Part shown: positions 1 to 6,601 of the stretch, piece after piece
Layout of the letters: each line of letters begins with the position of its first letter
Position numbering within the stretch: the stretch's first letter is position 1
From: Candidatus Hodarchaeaceae archaeon
Lineage (GTDB): Archaea > Hadarchaeota > Hadarchaeia > Hadarchaeales > Hadarchaeaceae
Length of the DNA: 42,980 nt
Assembly: GCA_030016755.1 (NCBI GenBank)
Contig: JASEJC010000003.1
Coordinates: forward strand, 1-42,980
Direction: 5' to 3'
Program-made: the position numbers and the translations under genes
Notes under the pieces: model-generated
Told to the model about the DNA's origin: nothing
Databases searched by the model: none
Seen by the model: only the letters and a program-made list of their open reading frames with translations

Positions 1-1
1 G

Positions 2-988
2 TTCGATATCATCACACGTGGCACTGCAGAGGTCGTCACAGAAGGAGAACTGCGCGAACTTCTCAAGCACGAAAAATTCACCGCTTACTGCGGCTACGAG
101 CCCTCGGGCAAGATTCACTTCGGCCACGCGCTGACGGTTCGGAAGTTGATTGATCTGCAGGCAGCGGGAGCGCGGGTCATCGTCCTGCTTGCCGACTTGC
201 ACGCTTACCTCAACGACAAGGGAACCCTGGAGGAGATTAGACGCGTGGCCGAGTACAATCGGCACTGCTTCATCGCGCTGGGGCTGGACCCGAGTCGCAC
301 GGAGTTTTTGCTGGGGTCGGACTTCCAGCTCAAGCCCGAGTTTGTGATGGATGTGCTGCGGATGGCCACCGACACCACGCTGCTCCGCGCCCGCCGCTCG
401 ATGGCCGAGATAGCTCGCCACCTGAAGGATCCAGACGTGGCTCAGGTGCTCTATCCACTCATGCAGGCGGTGGACATGGCACACCTTGATGTGGACGTGG
501 CGGTGGGGGGGATCGACCAGCGGAAGGTGCACATAGTTGCGCGCGAGAAGCTTCCCAAGCTGGGCTATCGCAAGCCTGTGTGCGTGCACATGCCGCTGCT
601 GCACGGCTTGGATGGGGCGGCCAAGATGTCGTCGAGCAAGGGGAACTTCATAGCGGTTGACGATGAGCCTTCAGCGATCAAGGAAAAGGTGACGAAGGCT
701 TTTTGCCCGCCGAAAATCGTCAGGGATAACCCAATCATCGAATACGCGGAGCATGTGGTCTTGCCCGCGCTTGGGAAGTTGGAGGTTTCAAGGGAGGCGA
801 GGTACGGCGGCCCACTCGAGATAAAGGATGCGGCGGAGCTGCGGAAGCTGTACGCGACAGGGAAGCTACACCCAACTGACATGAAGGCTGCGGTTGCGGA
901 GGCGCTCGTGGAGGTGCTCGCGCCGGTTCGGGAGTACTTCGAGAAGCACCCGGATGCGAGGCTCGCGCGGCCATCCCAAGTTCTCTAG
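2..988 (+). CDS. tyrS: Tyrosyl-tRNA synthetase (5' end outside window)
   Basis: Cytoplasmic class I synthetase that charges tRNA-Tyr. The open frame runs from base 2 with no start, so the N-terminus is cut by the window edge. The class I HIGH-type motif reads HFGH (about residue 39 of the visible part) and the KMSKS loop is KMSSS at bases 623-637. The block DMAHLDVDVAVGGIDQRKVH is the typical archaeal/eukaryal TyrRS tyrosine-binding and dimer region. About 328 residues are visible, close to full length for the compact archaeal enzyme. A TTG at 146 is an internal codon and cannot be the start because the HIGH motif lies before it. dnaG follows on the same strand after a regulatory-looking 198-bp gap. 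Confidence 0.95.
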   Translation, partial: FDIITRGTAEVVTEGELRELLKHEKFTAYCGYEPSGKIHFGHALTVRKLIDLQAAGARVIVLLADLHAYLNDKGTLEEIRRVAEYNRHCFIALGLDPSRTEFLLGSDFQLKPEFVMDVLRMATDTTLLRARRSMAEIARHLKDPDVAQVLYPLMQAVDMAHLDVDVAVGGIDQRKVHIVAREKLPKLGYRKPVCVHMPLLHGLDGAAKMSSSKGNFIAVDDEPSAIKEKVTKAFCPPKIVRDNPIIEYAEHVVLPALGKLEVSREARYGGPLEIKDAAELRKLYATGKLHPTDMKAAVAEALVEVLAPVREYFEKHPDARLARPSQVL

Positions 989-998
989 TCCTCATCTA

Positions 999-1018
999 GT
1001 TGTTATAAATATAACAAC
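999..1018. promoter_or_regulatory. 20-bp palindrome with TATA-like core (copy 1 of 3), upstream of dnaG
   Basis: GTTGTTATAAATATAACAAC is an inverted repeat of 9-bp arms around AA. Its core, TTATAAATATAA, resembles an archaeal TATA box. The same motif with TT at the centre recurs at 27479-27497 and 28830-28848. A second run of AACAAC half-site units follows at 1023-1031. It lies about 170 bp before the dnaG start. Read as an operator or promoter palindrome by inference. Confidence 0.6.
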
Positions 1019-1073
1019 AATGCAACAACAACTTTTTAGGTGAGGGCGAGAGATTAAAATTGATCATCAAATC

Positions 1074-1106
1074 AAGCCAGAATCACCATCAGGCTCATTC
1101 TGGCTT
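1074..1106 (+). other. Stem-loop in the dnaG leader
   Basis: AAGCCAGAAT (1074-1083) and ATTCTGGCTT (1097-1106) form a perfect 10-bp stem around a 13-nt loop, followed by a short T run. It sits between the palindrome and the dnaG start codon. It could be an intrinsic terminator for tyrS, an attenuator or a leader structure; the T run is too short to decide. Confidence 0.5.
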
Positions 1107-1186
1107 TTCGAGGGCTGTTGCCCTTGGAAGGAAAAAGTCTGCAAGAACTAGTAGCCGAAAAGCTCGGCAAAAAGGAGGAATTATCT

Positions 1187-2353
1187 ATGCGAGAGGATAT
1201 TGGTACGACCAAGTATCTTATCCACGCCAAAATAGAGGCGAACGGCGTGGTGGAGCGCCCGGATGTCGTGGGCGCAATTTTCGGACAGACTGAGGGGCTC
1301 CTTGGGGACGAGCTCGACCTCCGCGAGCTGCTGAAGACCGGCCGGATCGGGCGAATCAAGGTTGAAATAAACTCCAACCAGGGGAAATCCTCGGGCACCA
1401 TAACAATCCCATCCAGCCTCGACCGGGTGGAAACTGCGATCATAGGTGCCGCGCTTGAGACCATCGACCGCGTCGGACCGTGTGAGGCCACAATAAAAGT
1501 CGAGCGAATCGAGGATGTACGCGACGCGAAGCGGAAGTTGGTCATCGATCGAGCCAAAAAGCTCTTAGAAGCTTTGGAGGAGGTAGCGCCAGAAACCCAA
1601 GAGATAACTGAAAGGGTGAAGGAATCGGTGCGGCTTGAGGAGATAGGTGAGTACGAGGGGCTGCCGGCTGGCCCAGGGGTACGAGACTCTGACGCCATCG
1701 TAATCGTCGAAGGGCGTGCCGATGTGCTGAACCTGCTGCGGGCAGGCATCCGGAACGTGATCGCCATCGAGGGGACAAGCGTGCCCCCAGCGGTGATCGA
1801 GCTTAGCAAGAACAAGACCGTGACGGCCTTCCTCGACAGCGACCGTGGCGGGGACTTGATTCTCAAGGAGCTGCTGCAGGTCGCCGATGTGGATTTTGTG
1901 GCCCGCCCACCTCAGAACCGCAGCGTTGAGGAACTCACGCGAAAAGAGATAATCAAGTCGCTGCGGAACAAGGTACCTGTCGAACATGCTATTGCGGAAG
2001 CCCGAGGGAAACCGGCGCCTGAGCCAGCACCGGCCGCCGAGGAAACCCACGATTTGGAGCAACTTGAAACCACTATAGGCAAGCTACGTGGAACCTTGAA
2101 GGCGCTGCTCCTCAACGAGCGATTTGAGCCAATTGGGGAGACGCAAGTTAGGGACCTCAGGGACGAACTCTTAAAAACCACAGGTGTAAATGCCGTGGTC
2201 TTCGATGGTGTCGTGACCCAGGAGTTCGCAAATTTAGCGGCAAGGCACGGCGTCCGATACGTGGTGGGGATGCGCTCACGGGTTGAGTCGGTGCCAAAAA
2301 ATACACGAATTCTGACTATGGATGAACTCCGAAGGTTGAGGTACAGGAAATAG
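1187..2353 (+). CDS. dnaG: Archaeal DnaG (Toprim primase-like protein)
   Basis: Archaeal DnaG, a bacterial-primase-like Toprim protein found with the archaeal exosome and able to make RNA primers in some species. The Toprim signature is plain: [11 protein letters not shown] with the acidic Glu near residue 175, and DSDRGGD near 217-223. The conserved archaeal N-terminal domain ([27 protein letters not shown]-type) occupies about residues 7-35. I chose ATG 1187 because AAGGAGG (1172-1178) lies 8 nt upstream; a TTG at 1118 would add 23 residues that look like leader. Length is about 388 residues, normal for the family. The C-terminal third carries an Ala/Pro-rich linker and a conserved end domain. 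Confidence 0.95.
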   Translation: MREDIGTTKYLIHAKIEANGVVERPDVVGAIFGQTEGLLGDELDLRELLKTGRIGRIKVEINSNQGKSSGTITIPSSLDRVETAIIGAALETIDRVGPCEATIKVERIEDVRDAKRKLVIDRAKKLLEALEEVAPETQEITERVKESVRLEEIGEYEGLPAGPGVRDSDAIVIVEGRADVLNLLRAGIRNVIAIEGTSVPPAVIELSKNKTVTAFLDSDRGGDLILKELLQVADVDFVARPPQNRSVEELTRKEIIKSLRNKVPVEHAIAEARGKPAPEPAPAAEETHDLEQLETTIGKLRGTLKALLLNERFEPIGETQVRDLRDELLKTTGVNAVVFDGVVTQEFANLAARHGVRYVVGMRSRVESVPKNTRILTMDELRRLRYRK

Positions 2354-2356
2354 CCA

Positions 2357-2809
2357 CTAGAACGGCCGCTCCATCGCCACCGCCGTCTCGCCGTCCTCGT
2401 AATAGTAAGGGATCTCCCCCCGCTCCCTGAACCCCAACCTCAGGTAAAACCGCTGCGCCCCAACGTTGCTTTTCCGGACCTCCAGCCGCACGAGCTTGGC
2501 TCCCTTCGCGCGGAGGCGGTTCATGACGTGCTCCATGAGGGCTGAGCCTATCTGCTGTCTGCGGCACTGGGGATCGATGCCAATAGCCAAAACGTGGCCG
2601 GTCTCCCCCCACCGTAGCGCCCCTATCACGTAACCCACCACCTTGCCGTCTGCCTCAGCGACGAGGAAAGTGTCCGGATGCATCGAGTGTAGGCGGTTGA
2701 GGAGATCGAGTGGATAGGGGTCCTTGAAGCACTTGTACTCGATGATGAGGATTGCCTGCATGTCATTCGGCGTCGCATCCCTTATTCGGACGAGCCGCTG
2801 GGCTACCAT
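2357..2809 (-). CDS. rimI: GNAT N-acetyltransferase, RimI/Ard1 type
   Basis: Predicted N-terminal protein acetyltransferase of about 150 residues, single GNAT domain. The acetyl-CoA loop is CRRQQIGSALM at about residues 82-92, followed by the RLEVRKSN..AQRFYLRLGF block typical of RimI/Ard1 enzymes. ATG at 2809 is preferred over the TTG at 2821. It ends 3 bp from the dnaG stop (convergent) and is divergent from pelA, the two sharing a 69-bp gap with a perfect palindrome. In archaea this enzyme modifies many proteins with Ser/Ala/Met N-termini; substrates here are not inferable. Confidence 0.9.
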   Translation of the reverse strand: MVAQRLVRIRDATPNDMQAILIIEYKCFKDPYPLDLLNRLHSMHPDTFLVAEADGKVVGYVIGALRWGETGHVLAIGIDPQCRRQQIGSALMEHVMNRLRAKGAKLVRLEVRKSNVGAQRFYLRLGFRERGEIPYYYEDGETAVAMERPF

Positions 2810-2847
2810 ATTGAGCCCCAATTACGTTTAAGCGGGCTGGGATAAAA

Positions 2848-2865
2848 ATGTCAAACGTTTGACAT
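2848..2865. promoter_or_regulatory. Perfect 18-bp palindrome between rimI and pelA
   Basis: ATGTCAAACGTTTGACAT reads identically on both strands. It lies 13 bp before the pelA ATG and 39 bp before the rimI ATG, overlapping or just downstream of a TATA-like stretch (GATAAAAAT, 2841-2849). Its position over the likely pelA transcription start suits a repressor operator (inference). Confidence 0.55.
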
Positions 2866-2878
2866 CTGGGGTTGGCGC

Positions 2879-3928
2879 ATGCGAGTCATCCACAAGGACT
2901 TGAAGCATGGAAGAATCAAGCTGGCCGTCGAAACCTTGGATGACCTCTGGCACCTCCAGCATCTCGTCGAACCAGGCGACATAGCTATGGCATCGACTTG
3001 GCGGCGCGAACGTGAGACTGGGGACAAGCTCCGCCCCGAGCGGCTTGAGAAGCGGCGCGTGACACTCTCCATCCGCGTCGAGAGCGTCGAGTTCCACAAA
3101 CACGCTAATCGCCTCCGCCTGCTGGGAACCATCATCGAAGGACCAGATATGGGCAAGCACCACTCCTTCAGCCTAGAGCCAGGATCTGCTCTCGCCATCA
3201 CGAAGGAGTGGAAGCCGGACCACCTCCAACGGATCCGTGATGCAGTCAGAGCAAGCCGGAGGCCCCGCGTCCTGCTCGTGGCGCTTGACGATTCCTCGGC
3301 AGAACTAGCTCTGGTCCGCCAGTACGGGTTGGATGAGCTGGGGGCCATCTCGCGCCCTCGGGCTGGGAAGCTCTACGCGGTCGAGCGAGAGGCCGACGAA
3401 AAGAAGTTCTTCCACAGACTGGCCGAGGCGATGAAAGATGTGATTGCGCGCGAGGGTGTCCGAGCGGCGATCGTCGCTGGCCCTGGCTTCACCAAGGATG
3501 CATTCACCGCATTTTTACGCGAGAAGTTTCAAGAGCTCGCCCTCACGGTTAGACGCGATGATGTCAGCTCGGGCGGCAGGGCCGGGCTCTACGAGATGGT
3601 GCGGCGCGGGCTGGTCGAGCGGGTTTCCCAAGAGGACCGGGTTTCGCGCGAGATATCTCTGGTCGAGCAGCTCATGACCGAAATCGCTAAGGAGGGGCTT
3701 GCGACCTACGGGAAGGCAGAAGCCGAACGCGCCGCTTCGGTGGGCGCAATTGAGAAGCTGTTAGTGGCAGACGAGCTCCTGAGGGCCAACCGGGTAGATG
3801 TGGAGGAGCTACTTGAGGAGACGCGAAAGACGCGAGGTGAGGTAGTAGTCATCAGCACGGAACATGATGGCGGTAAGCAGTTGTTGGCCCTTGGGGGCAT
3901 CGCCGCCCTGCTGAGGTTCAAGATTTAG
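2879..3928 (+). CDS. pelA: Archaeal Pelota (aPelota), mRNA surveillance/ribosome rescue factor
   Basis: Pelota homologue, partner of aEF1A/ABCE1 in rescuing stalled ribosomes and an eRF1-like structural mimic. The N-terminus MRVIHKDLKHGRIKLAVE and the EPGDIAMASTWRR block are characteristic of the Pelota N domain. The central domain (about residues 130-260) contains VLLVALDDSSAELALV and the AGPGFTKDAF motif. The C domain ends with EVVVISTEHDGGKQLLALGGIAALLRF. The full length of 349 residues matches the family. No GGQ is expected in Pelota and none is seen. The stop overlaps the stop of the convergent secreted protein gene by 4 bp. Confidence 0.95.
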   Translation: MRVIHKDLKHGRIKLAVETLDDLWHLQHLVEPGDIAMASTWRRERETGDKLRPERLEKRRVTLSIRVESVEFHKHANRLRLLGTIIEGPDMGKHHSFSLEPGSALAITKEWKPDHLQRIRDAVRASRRPRVLLVALDDSSAELALVRQYGLDELGAISRPRAGKLYAVEREADEKKFFHRLAEAMKDVIAREGVRAAIVAGPGFTKDAFTAFLREKFQELALTVRRDDVSSGGRAGLYEMVRRGLVERVSQEDRVSREISLVEQLMTEIAKEGLATYGKAEAERAASVGAIEKLLVADELLRANRVDVEELLEETRKTRGEVVVISTEHDGGKQLLALGGIAALLRFKI

Positions 3929-4563
3929 AAATCAAGCAAGCCGAAAGCCGGAGGACAGTAAATCCCTGCCTCTTGATTGTCTACAAAAATCCTGCCATCG
4001 GCGCGCGCACCCTTCAGTTGTGCATTTAGAGGAACTTGATTTCCATTGACCCAGTGGAGCACCTGCAGGTGGGTCTGATCTAGGCCTGGCCTGGTGTCAT
4101 ACGCCACGCGGGCCCTGCCCCTCAAAACTATTTCATCACCCCCACGAAGCTCGGTCACGAACCATTCCTGAGTGGACTCACCGGGCAGGGGCGCGCCATA
4201 ATCTGCCCCATCCGCGAGGTGGTACTCCTGCGCCGCAATCACCTTCAGATTTTTGTAGGTTCGGTTGCTCATGTTCCTGAGGCGAATCTCGAAGCTCATG
4301 CATTGCCCGATAAAGTAGACAGCGTAGGTTCCAAAGTGCCCCTCATCGTAACTTCCGCCGGCGTACCAAGCCCACCCCGAGAAGTGATAGGTCGCCCCAG
4401 ACTCGTCGATGGTCAAGGTTCCCGGGAAATCTGTGTAAACGATTTCATACTCTAGCGGGGCCGCGTCGCCTAAATGCTTCCCACGCTGTGCCCCTGCAGT
4501 CACTGTGGGGGTGAACATTAAAACCAGCGCTAAACCTAGCACTAGGCTTGGTAAGTGTTTCAT
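3925..4563 (-). CDS. Secreted protein of unknown function
   Basis: About 212 residues beginning with a clear signal peptide (KHLPSLVLGLALVLMFTPTVTAGA, cleavage likely after residue 25). The mature part is beta-rich by pattern, with aromatic-rich segments such as HFSGWAWYAGGSYD and a middle that looks like an extracellular Ig/CARDB-type sheet (FEIRLRNMSNRTYKNLKVIAAQEY). Two cysteines (CMSF and CPPA) could form a disulfide. No C-terminal membrane anchor is present, so it is probably released or surface-associated. ATG 4563 is preferred over the TTG at 4566. No family recognised. Confidence 0.7.
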   Translation of the reverse strand: MKHLPSLVLGLALVLMFTPTVTAGAQRGKHLGDAAPLEYEIVYTDFPGTLTIDESGATYHFSGWAWYAGGSYDEGHFGTYAVYFIGQCMSFEIRLRNMSNRTYKNLKVIAAQEYHLADGADYGAPLPGESTQEWFVTELRGGDEIVLRGRARVAYDTRPGLDQTHLQVLHWVNGNQVPLNAQLKGARADGRIFVDNQEAGIYCPPAFGLLDF

Positions 4564-4577
4564 CAATTTTACTCCCT

Positions 4578-4593
4578 GACTTAGTTTTAAGTC
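4578..4593. promoter_or_regulatory. Short inverted repeat in divergent promoter region
   Basis: GACTTA-GTTT-TAAGTC is followed on the plus strand by six T residues. It lies between the divergent genes at 4563 (minus) and 4661 (plus). On the minus strand it contains TTAAAACT, a possible TATA element about 20-25 nt before the secreted-protein ATG. It may be an operator or a weak hairpin. Confidence 0.3.
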
Positions 4594-4660
4594 TTTTTTC
4601 TAGCCCACCACCACAAAAGGTATTTCAGCCATTGGATTACTTGACACTTGGAGGTGAACT

Positions 4661-4858
4661 ATGCTAGCTGCGTTGGCTGCGGCGGTGCCTGACTTCGTGA
4701 AGCAGGCAGCTGAGGCCCTAAGAAACGCGTCTCCAGCGATGCTCATCATCGTCGGGGCTGTGCTCTTCCTCTTCTCTGGGGCCCTGAAATGGCTGGTGAA
4801 ATGGATAGGGGCCGGGATGGTAATATACGGGCTGCTGACGCTCTTGGGATATCTCTAG
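4661..4858 (+). CDS. Small membrane protein, two predicted TM segments
   Basis: 65 residues. An amphipathic N-terminal part (DFVKQAAEALRNASP) is followed by two hydrophobic segments, about residues 27-41 (MLIIVGAVLFLFSGA) and 48-64 (WIGAGMVIYGLLTLLGY), joined by a short basic loop LKWLVKW. GGAGGTG lies 5 nt before the ATG, a good ribosome binding site for this window. No family recognised; the next gene on the same strand is a phosphoesterase 67 bp away with its own TATA-like box. Confidence 0.7.
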   Translation: MLAALAAAVPDFVKQAAEALRNASPAMLIIVGAVLFLFSGALKWLVKWIGAGMVIYGLLTLLGYL

Positions 4859-4910
4859 GGCGCCTACCGAGAGCTCGGACAAGGCCGCTGAAAATATAAC
4901 TACACCGACC

Positions 4911-4923
4911 TAGTTATTAACTA
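4911..4923. promoter_or_regulatory. Short palindrome just upstream of the phosphoesterase gene
   Basis: TAGTTATTAACTA is an odd-centred palindrome ending 2 bp before the ATG at 4926. AAAATATAA at 4891-4899 is a plausible TATA box. The palindrome would lie over a near-leaderless transcription start, a position suited to repression. It shares GTTA/TAAC with the larger palindrome at 999 but is not the same element. Confidence 0.3.
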
Positions 4924-4925
4924 AC

Positions 4926-5702
4926 ATGTCGGCCGTACCGATTTACGGGTCCCCAGCGTTATTGGTGAAGATCGAGCGCGAGCGCACGCTGGTGGTCGCC
5001 GATCTGCACCTAGGTATCGAGGCTGAGCTGGCCAAGAAGGGTATCTCGCTGCCAAGCCAAATTCCCAAGGTAAAAGCGAGGCTCCTTGAATTGATAAAAA
5101 AGCGGAAGCCCGACCGACTAATTTTCTTGGGTGACGTCAAACACAACGTCCCAATCGCCAGCTGGCAGGAGTGGCGCGAGCTCCCTGGATTTTTTGAGGA
5201 GTTGACAAAACTCGTCCGCGTCGAGGTCGTCCGCGGGAACCACGATGGAGGGTTGGAAGGTATGGTGCCCCGGTGGGTCACAATCCACAGTGCGCGGGGC
5301 GTGGCCCTGGGCAAACGCCGCCGGGTGGGGCTCATGCACGGTCACACTTGGCCTTCGCCGGAATTGCTTGATACGAGGCTTCTCATCGCCGCCCATAACC
5401 ACCCAACAGTCGAGTTTCGTGACGAGTTCGGGGGGCGAACAGTGGAACCCATCTGGCTCAGGGCCAAGCTTGATGCTTCAAAATTTCCGATGACACTTCA
5501 GAAGCAAATTAGAGGTGAATTACCGGAGTTGCTCGTGGTGCCGGCATTCAATGAACTCGTGGGGGGTGCCGCAGTGAATCGTGGGATACCCAAAGAATTA
5601 ATCGGCCCCATCTTCAAATCCAGCGCCGTAAAACTCGATGAAGCCGAGGCCTACCTGATCGACGGGACACTTTTGGGTGAAATAGGTGGCCTGAGAAAGT
5701 GA
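4926..5702 (+). CDS. Metallophosphoesterase (archaeal SbcD-related, TIGR00024 type)
   Basis: Calcineurin-like phosphoesterase of 258 residues. All metal-binding motifs are visible: DLH (residues 26-28), GD (69-70), GNHD (104-107), HGH (138-140) and AHNHP (156-160). The pattern ADLHLGIE..L...G and the short length match the archaeal SbcD/ICC-related family rather than full Mre11, which has a longer C-terminal region. Substrate is unknown. The C-terminal part (NELVGGAAVNRG) also fits this family. It is near-leaderless by TATA position. Confidence 0.85.
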   Translation: MSAVPIYGSPALLVKIERERTLVVADLHLGIEAELAKKGISLPSQIPKVKARLLELIKKRKPDRLIFLGDVKHNVPIASWQEWRELPGFFEELTKLVRVEVVRGNHDGGLEGMVPRWVTIHSARGVALGKRRRVGLMHGHTWPSPELLDTRLLIAAHNHPTVEFRDEFGGRTVEPIWLRAKLDASKFPMTLQKQIRGELPELLVVPAFNELVGGAAVNRGIPKELIGPIFKSSAVKLDEAEAYLIDGTLLGEIGGLRK

Positions 5703-5750
5703 AAACAAACGTTAACACCTAAAAAAAAAGACTTGGACACAGGGGTTGTT

Positions 5751-6158
5751 ATGGGGGCTCTGTTTGCCGGAGAGCGGCCAAAATTCACCGTGAACACGAT
5801 AGTTGTGGTGATCTGTGTATTTCAGGCAATGATGTTGTTTACCCAATTCTCTTTTCAGGAATTTTTTGCGTTTTTCACAAGCGGGATGCCCAGGCCCGCG
5901 GTCTGTGGTCCACTGCTGCTCACGTGGGCAATTGTGTGTCCTCTATCTCGCGAACGTCTTAAAATCACCAAAAATTCCCACAGTCCTCGCTGCGATTTGT
6001 GTGTATTTTGGAACCATGACACTTTTGTTTTCAGACCCGAGCAAGTGGGTGTAGATATGTCCACCTTTGCTTGGGCGACCTCAGTTCACGCTCTCGAGAC
6101 CTACATCGGGTATGGGTATTTCATCGAATCTGCCGTCAAGAAACTAAAATTGTGGTGA
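5751..6158 (+). CDS. Putative small membrane protein, reading frame suspect
   Basis: The open frame gives about 135 residues with one strong hydrophobic stretch (VNTIVVVICVFQAMMLF) and then a polar stretch (RERLKITKNSHSPRC) that looks out of frame. In the +1 frame, bases 5938-6052 encode CVLYLANVLKSPKIPTVLAAI followed by CVYFGTMTLLFSDPSKW, a much better membrane segment that also resembles the first hydrophobic stretch. A +1 shift near 5936 and a -1 shift near 6052 would give a consistent multi-TM protein of the same total length. Either two compensating frameshifts, sequencing errors or a decayed gene. ATG 5751 is chosen over TTG 5733. No family recognised. Confidence 0.4.
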   Translation: MGALFAGERPKFTVNTIVVVICVFQAMMLFTQFSFQEFFAFFTSGMPRPAVCGPLLLTWAIVCPLSRERLKITKNSHSPRCDLCVFWNHDTFVFRPEQVGVDMSTFAWATSVHALETYIGYGYFIESAVKKLKLW

Positions 6159-6162
6159 GCGA

Positions 6163-6182
6163 GCGCGCGGCGCTGTTCAAAT
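6163..6182. repeat. Left arm of inverted repeat enclosing the wHTH gene
   Basis: The 15 bases CGGCGCTGTTCAAAT (6168-6182) are the exact reverse complement of 6531-6545. With a 2-nt gap the match extends outward through a GCGCGC run. The arms enclose about 350 bp containing one small gene. Confidence 0.55.
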
Positions 6183-6219
6183 AACGCCTTCAGCCCGCGC
6201 GCATCGCAAGATTTATGTA

Positions 6220-6240
6220 GTTGTGAGTGACATTCACAAC
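6220..6240. promoter_or_regulatory. 21-bp near-perfect palindrome, likely operator of the wHTH gene
   Basis: Arms GTTGTGAGTG and CATTCACAAC flank a central A; nine of ten positions pair and the tenth is G:T. It sits 8 bp before the GTG of the winged-helix gene and just after TTTATGTAG, a weak TATA-like element. Position and symmetry fit autoregulation by the encoded protein (inference). Confidence 0.55.
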
Positions 6241-6248
6241 TATGAGAG

Positions 6249-6536
6249 GTGGGTGAGTCCACGAAGCGGCCGTGTGAGAAAACTTGGCGTGATATTTTGG
6301 AGTGGGCTTGGAACAACGATGTCGAGGAGTTCACACATCGTGATTTGCTGGATTTGGGTGTGGTCAGTTACCAAGGCTCACGGAGGCAACGAATCTGGTC
6401 GGCCTCATCCACCCTGCACCGCATGCACAAGGCTGGCCTGTTGACGCGGCTGGCGGTGGGCAAGGGACGCCGGGCGAGCCTGTACGCACCCATCACGCGT
6501 GATGAGTACCAACGCAAGCTCAAGCAACTCATTTGA
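6249..6536 (+). CDS. Small winged-helix DNA-binding protein
   Basis: 95 residues. The helix EFTHRDLLDLG, a recognition-like helix ASSTLHRMHKAGLLTRL (about 52-68) and a basic wing VGKGRRASLYAPI form a classic wHTH arrangement. The basic, Arg-rich region and absence of any other domain suggest a transcription factor or small DNA-binding protein. Start is GTG 6249, with a palindromic operator candidate immediately upstream; no ATG lies in a good position. Its TGA stop lies within the right arm of an inverted repeat whose left arm precedes the promoter, so the gene may have moved as a unit. Confidence 0.75.
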   Translation: MGESTKRPCEKTWRDILEWAWNNDVEEFTHRDLLDLGVVSYQGSRRQRIWSASSTLHRMHKAGLLTRLAVGKGRRASLYAPITRDEYQRKLKQLI

Positions 6537-6552
6537 ACAGCGCCGAGCGCGC
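6531..6552. repeat. Right arm of inverted repeat enclosing the wHTH gene
   Basis: ATTTGAACAGCGCCG (6531-6545) is an exact reverse complement of 6168-6182 and continues with AGCGCGC. The wHTH stop codon TGA (6534-6536) is inside it. It could also act as a termination or RNA-pairing element for the small transcript, since the left arm may be transcribed from upstream. Confidence 0.55.
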
Positions 6553-6601
6553 CTTCCAAAGCCTTTTTATACAGACACAACGTTAGGCTTCGGGGGAATT
6601 C

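Noticed and set aside
1072-1866. 264-residue minus-strand frame over dnaG
   Set aside because: Ser/Arg-rich shadow of a real gene with no domain.
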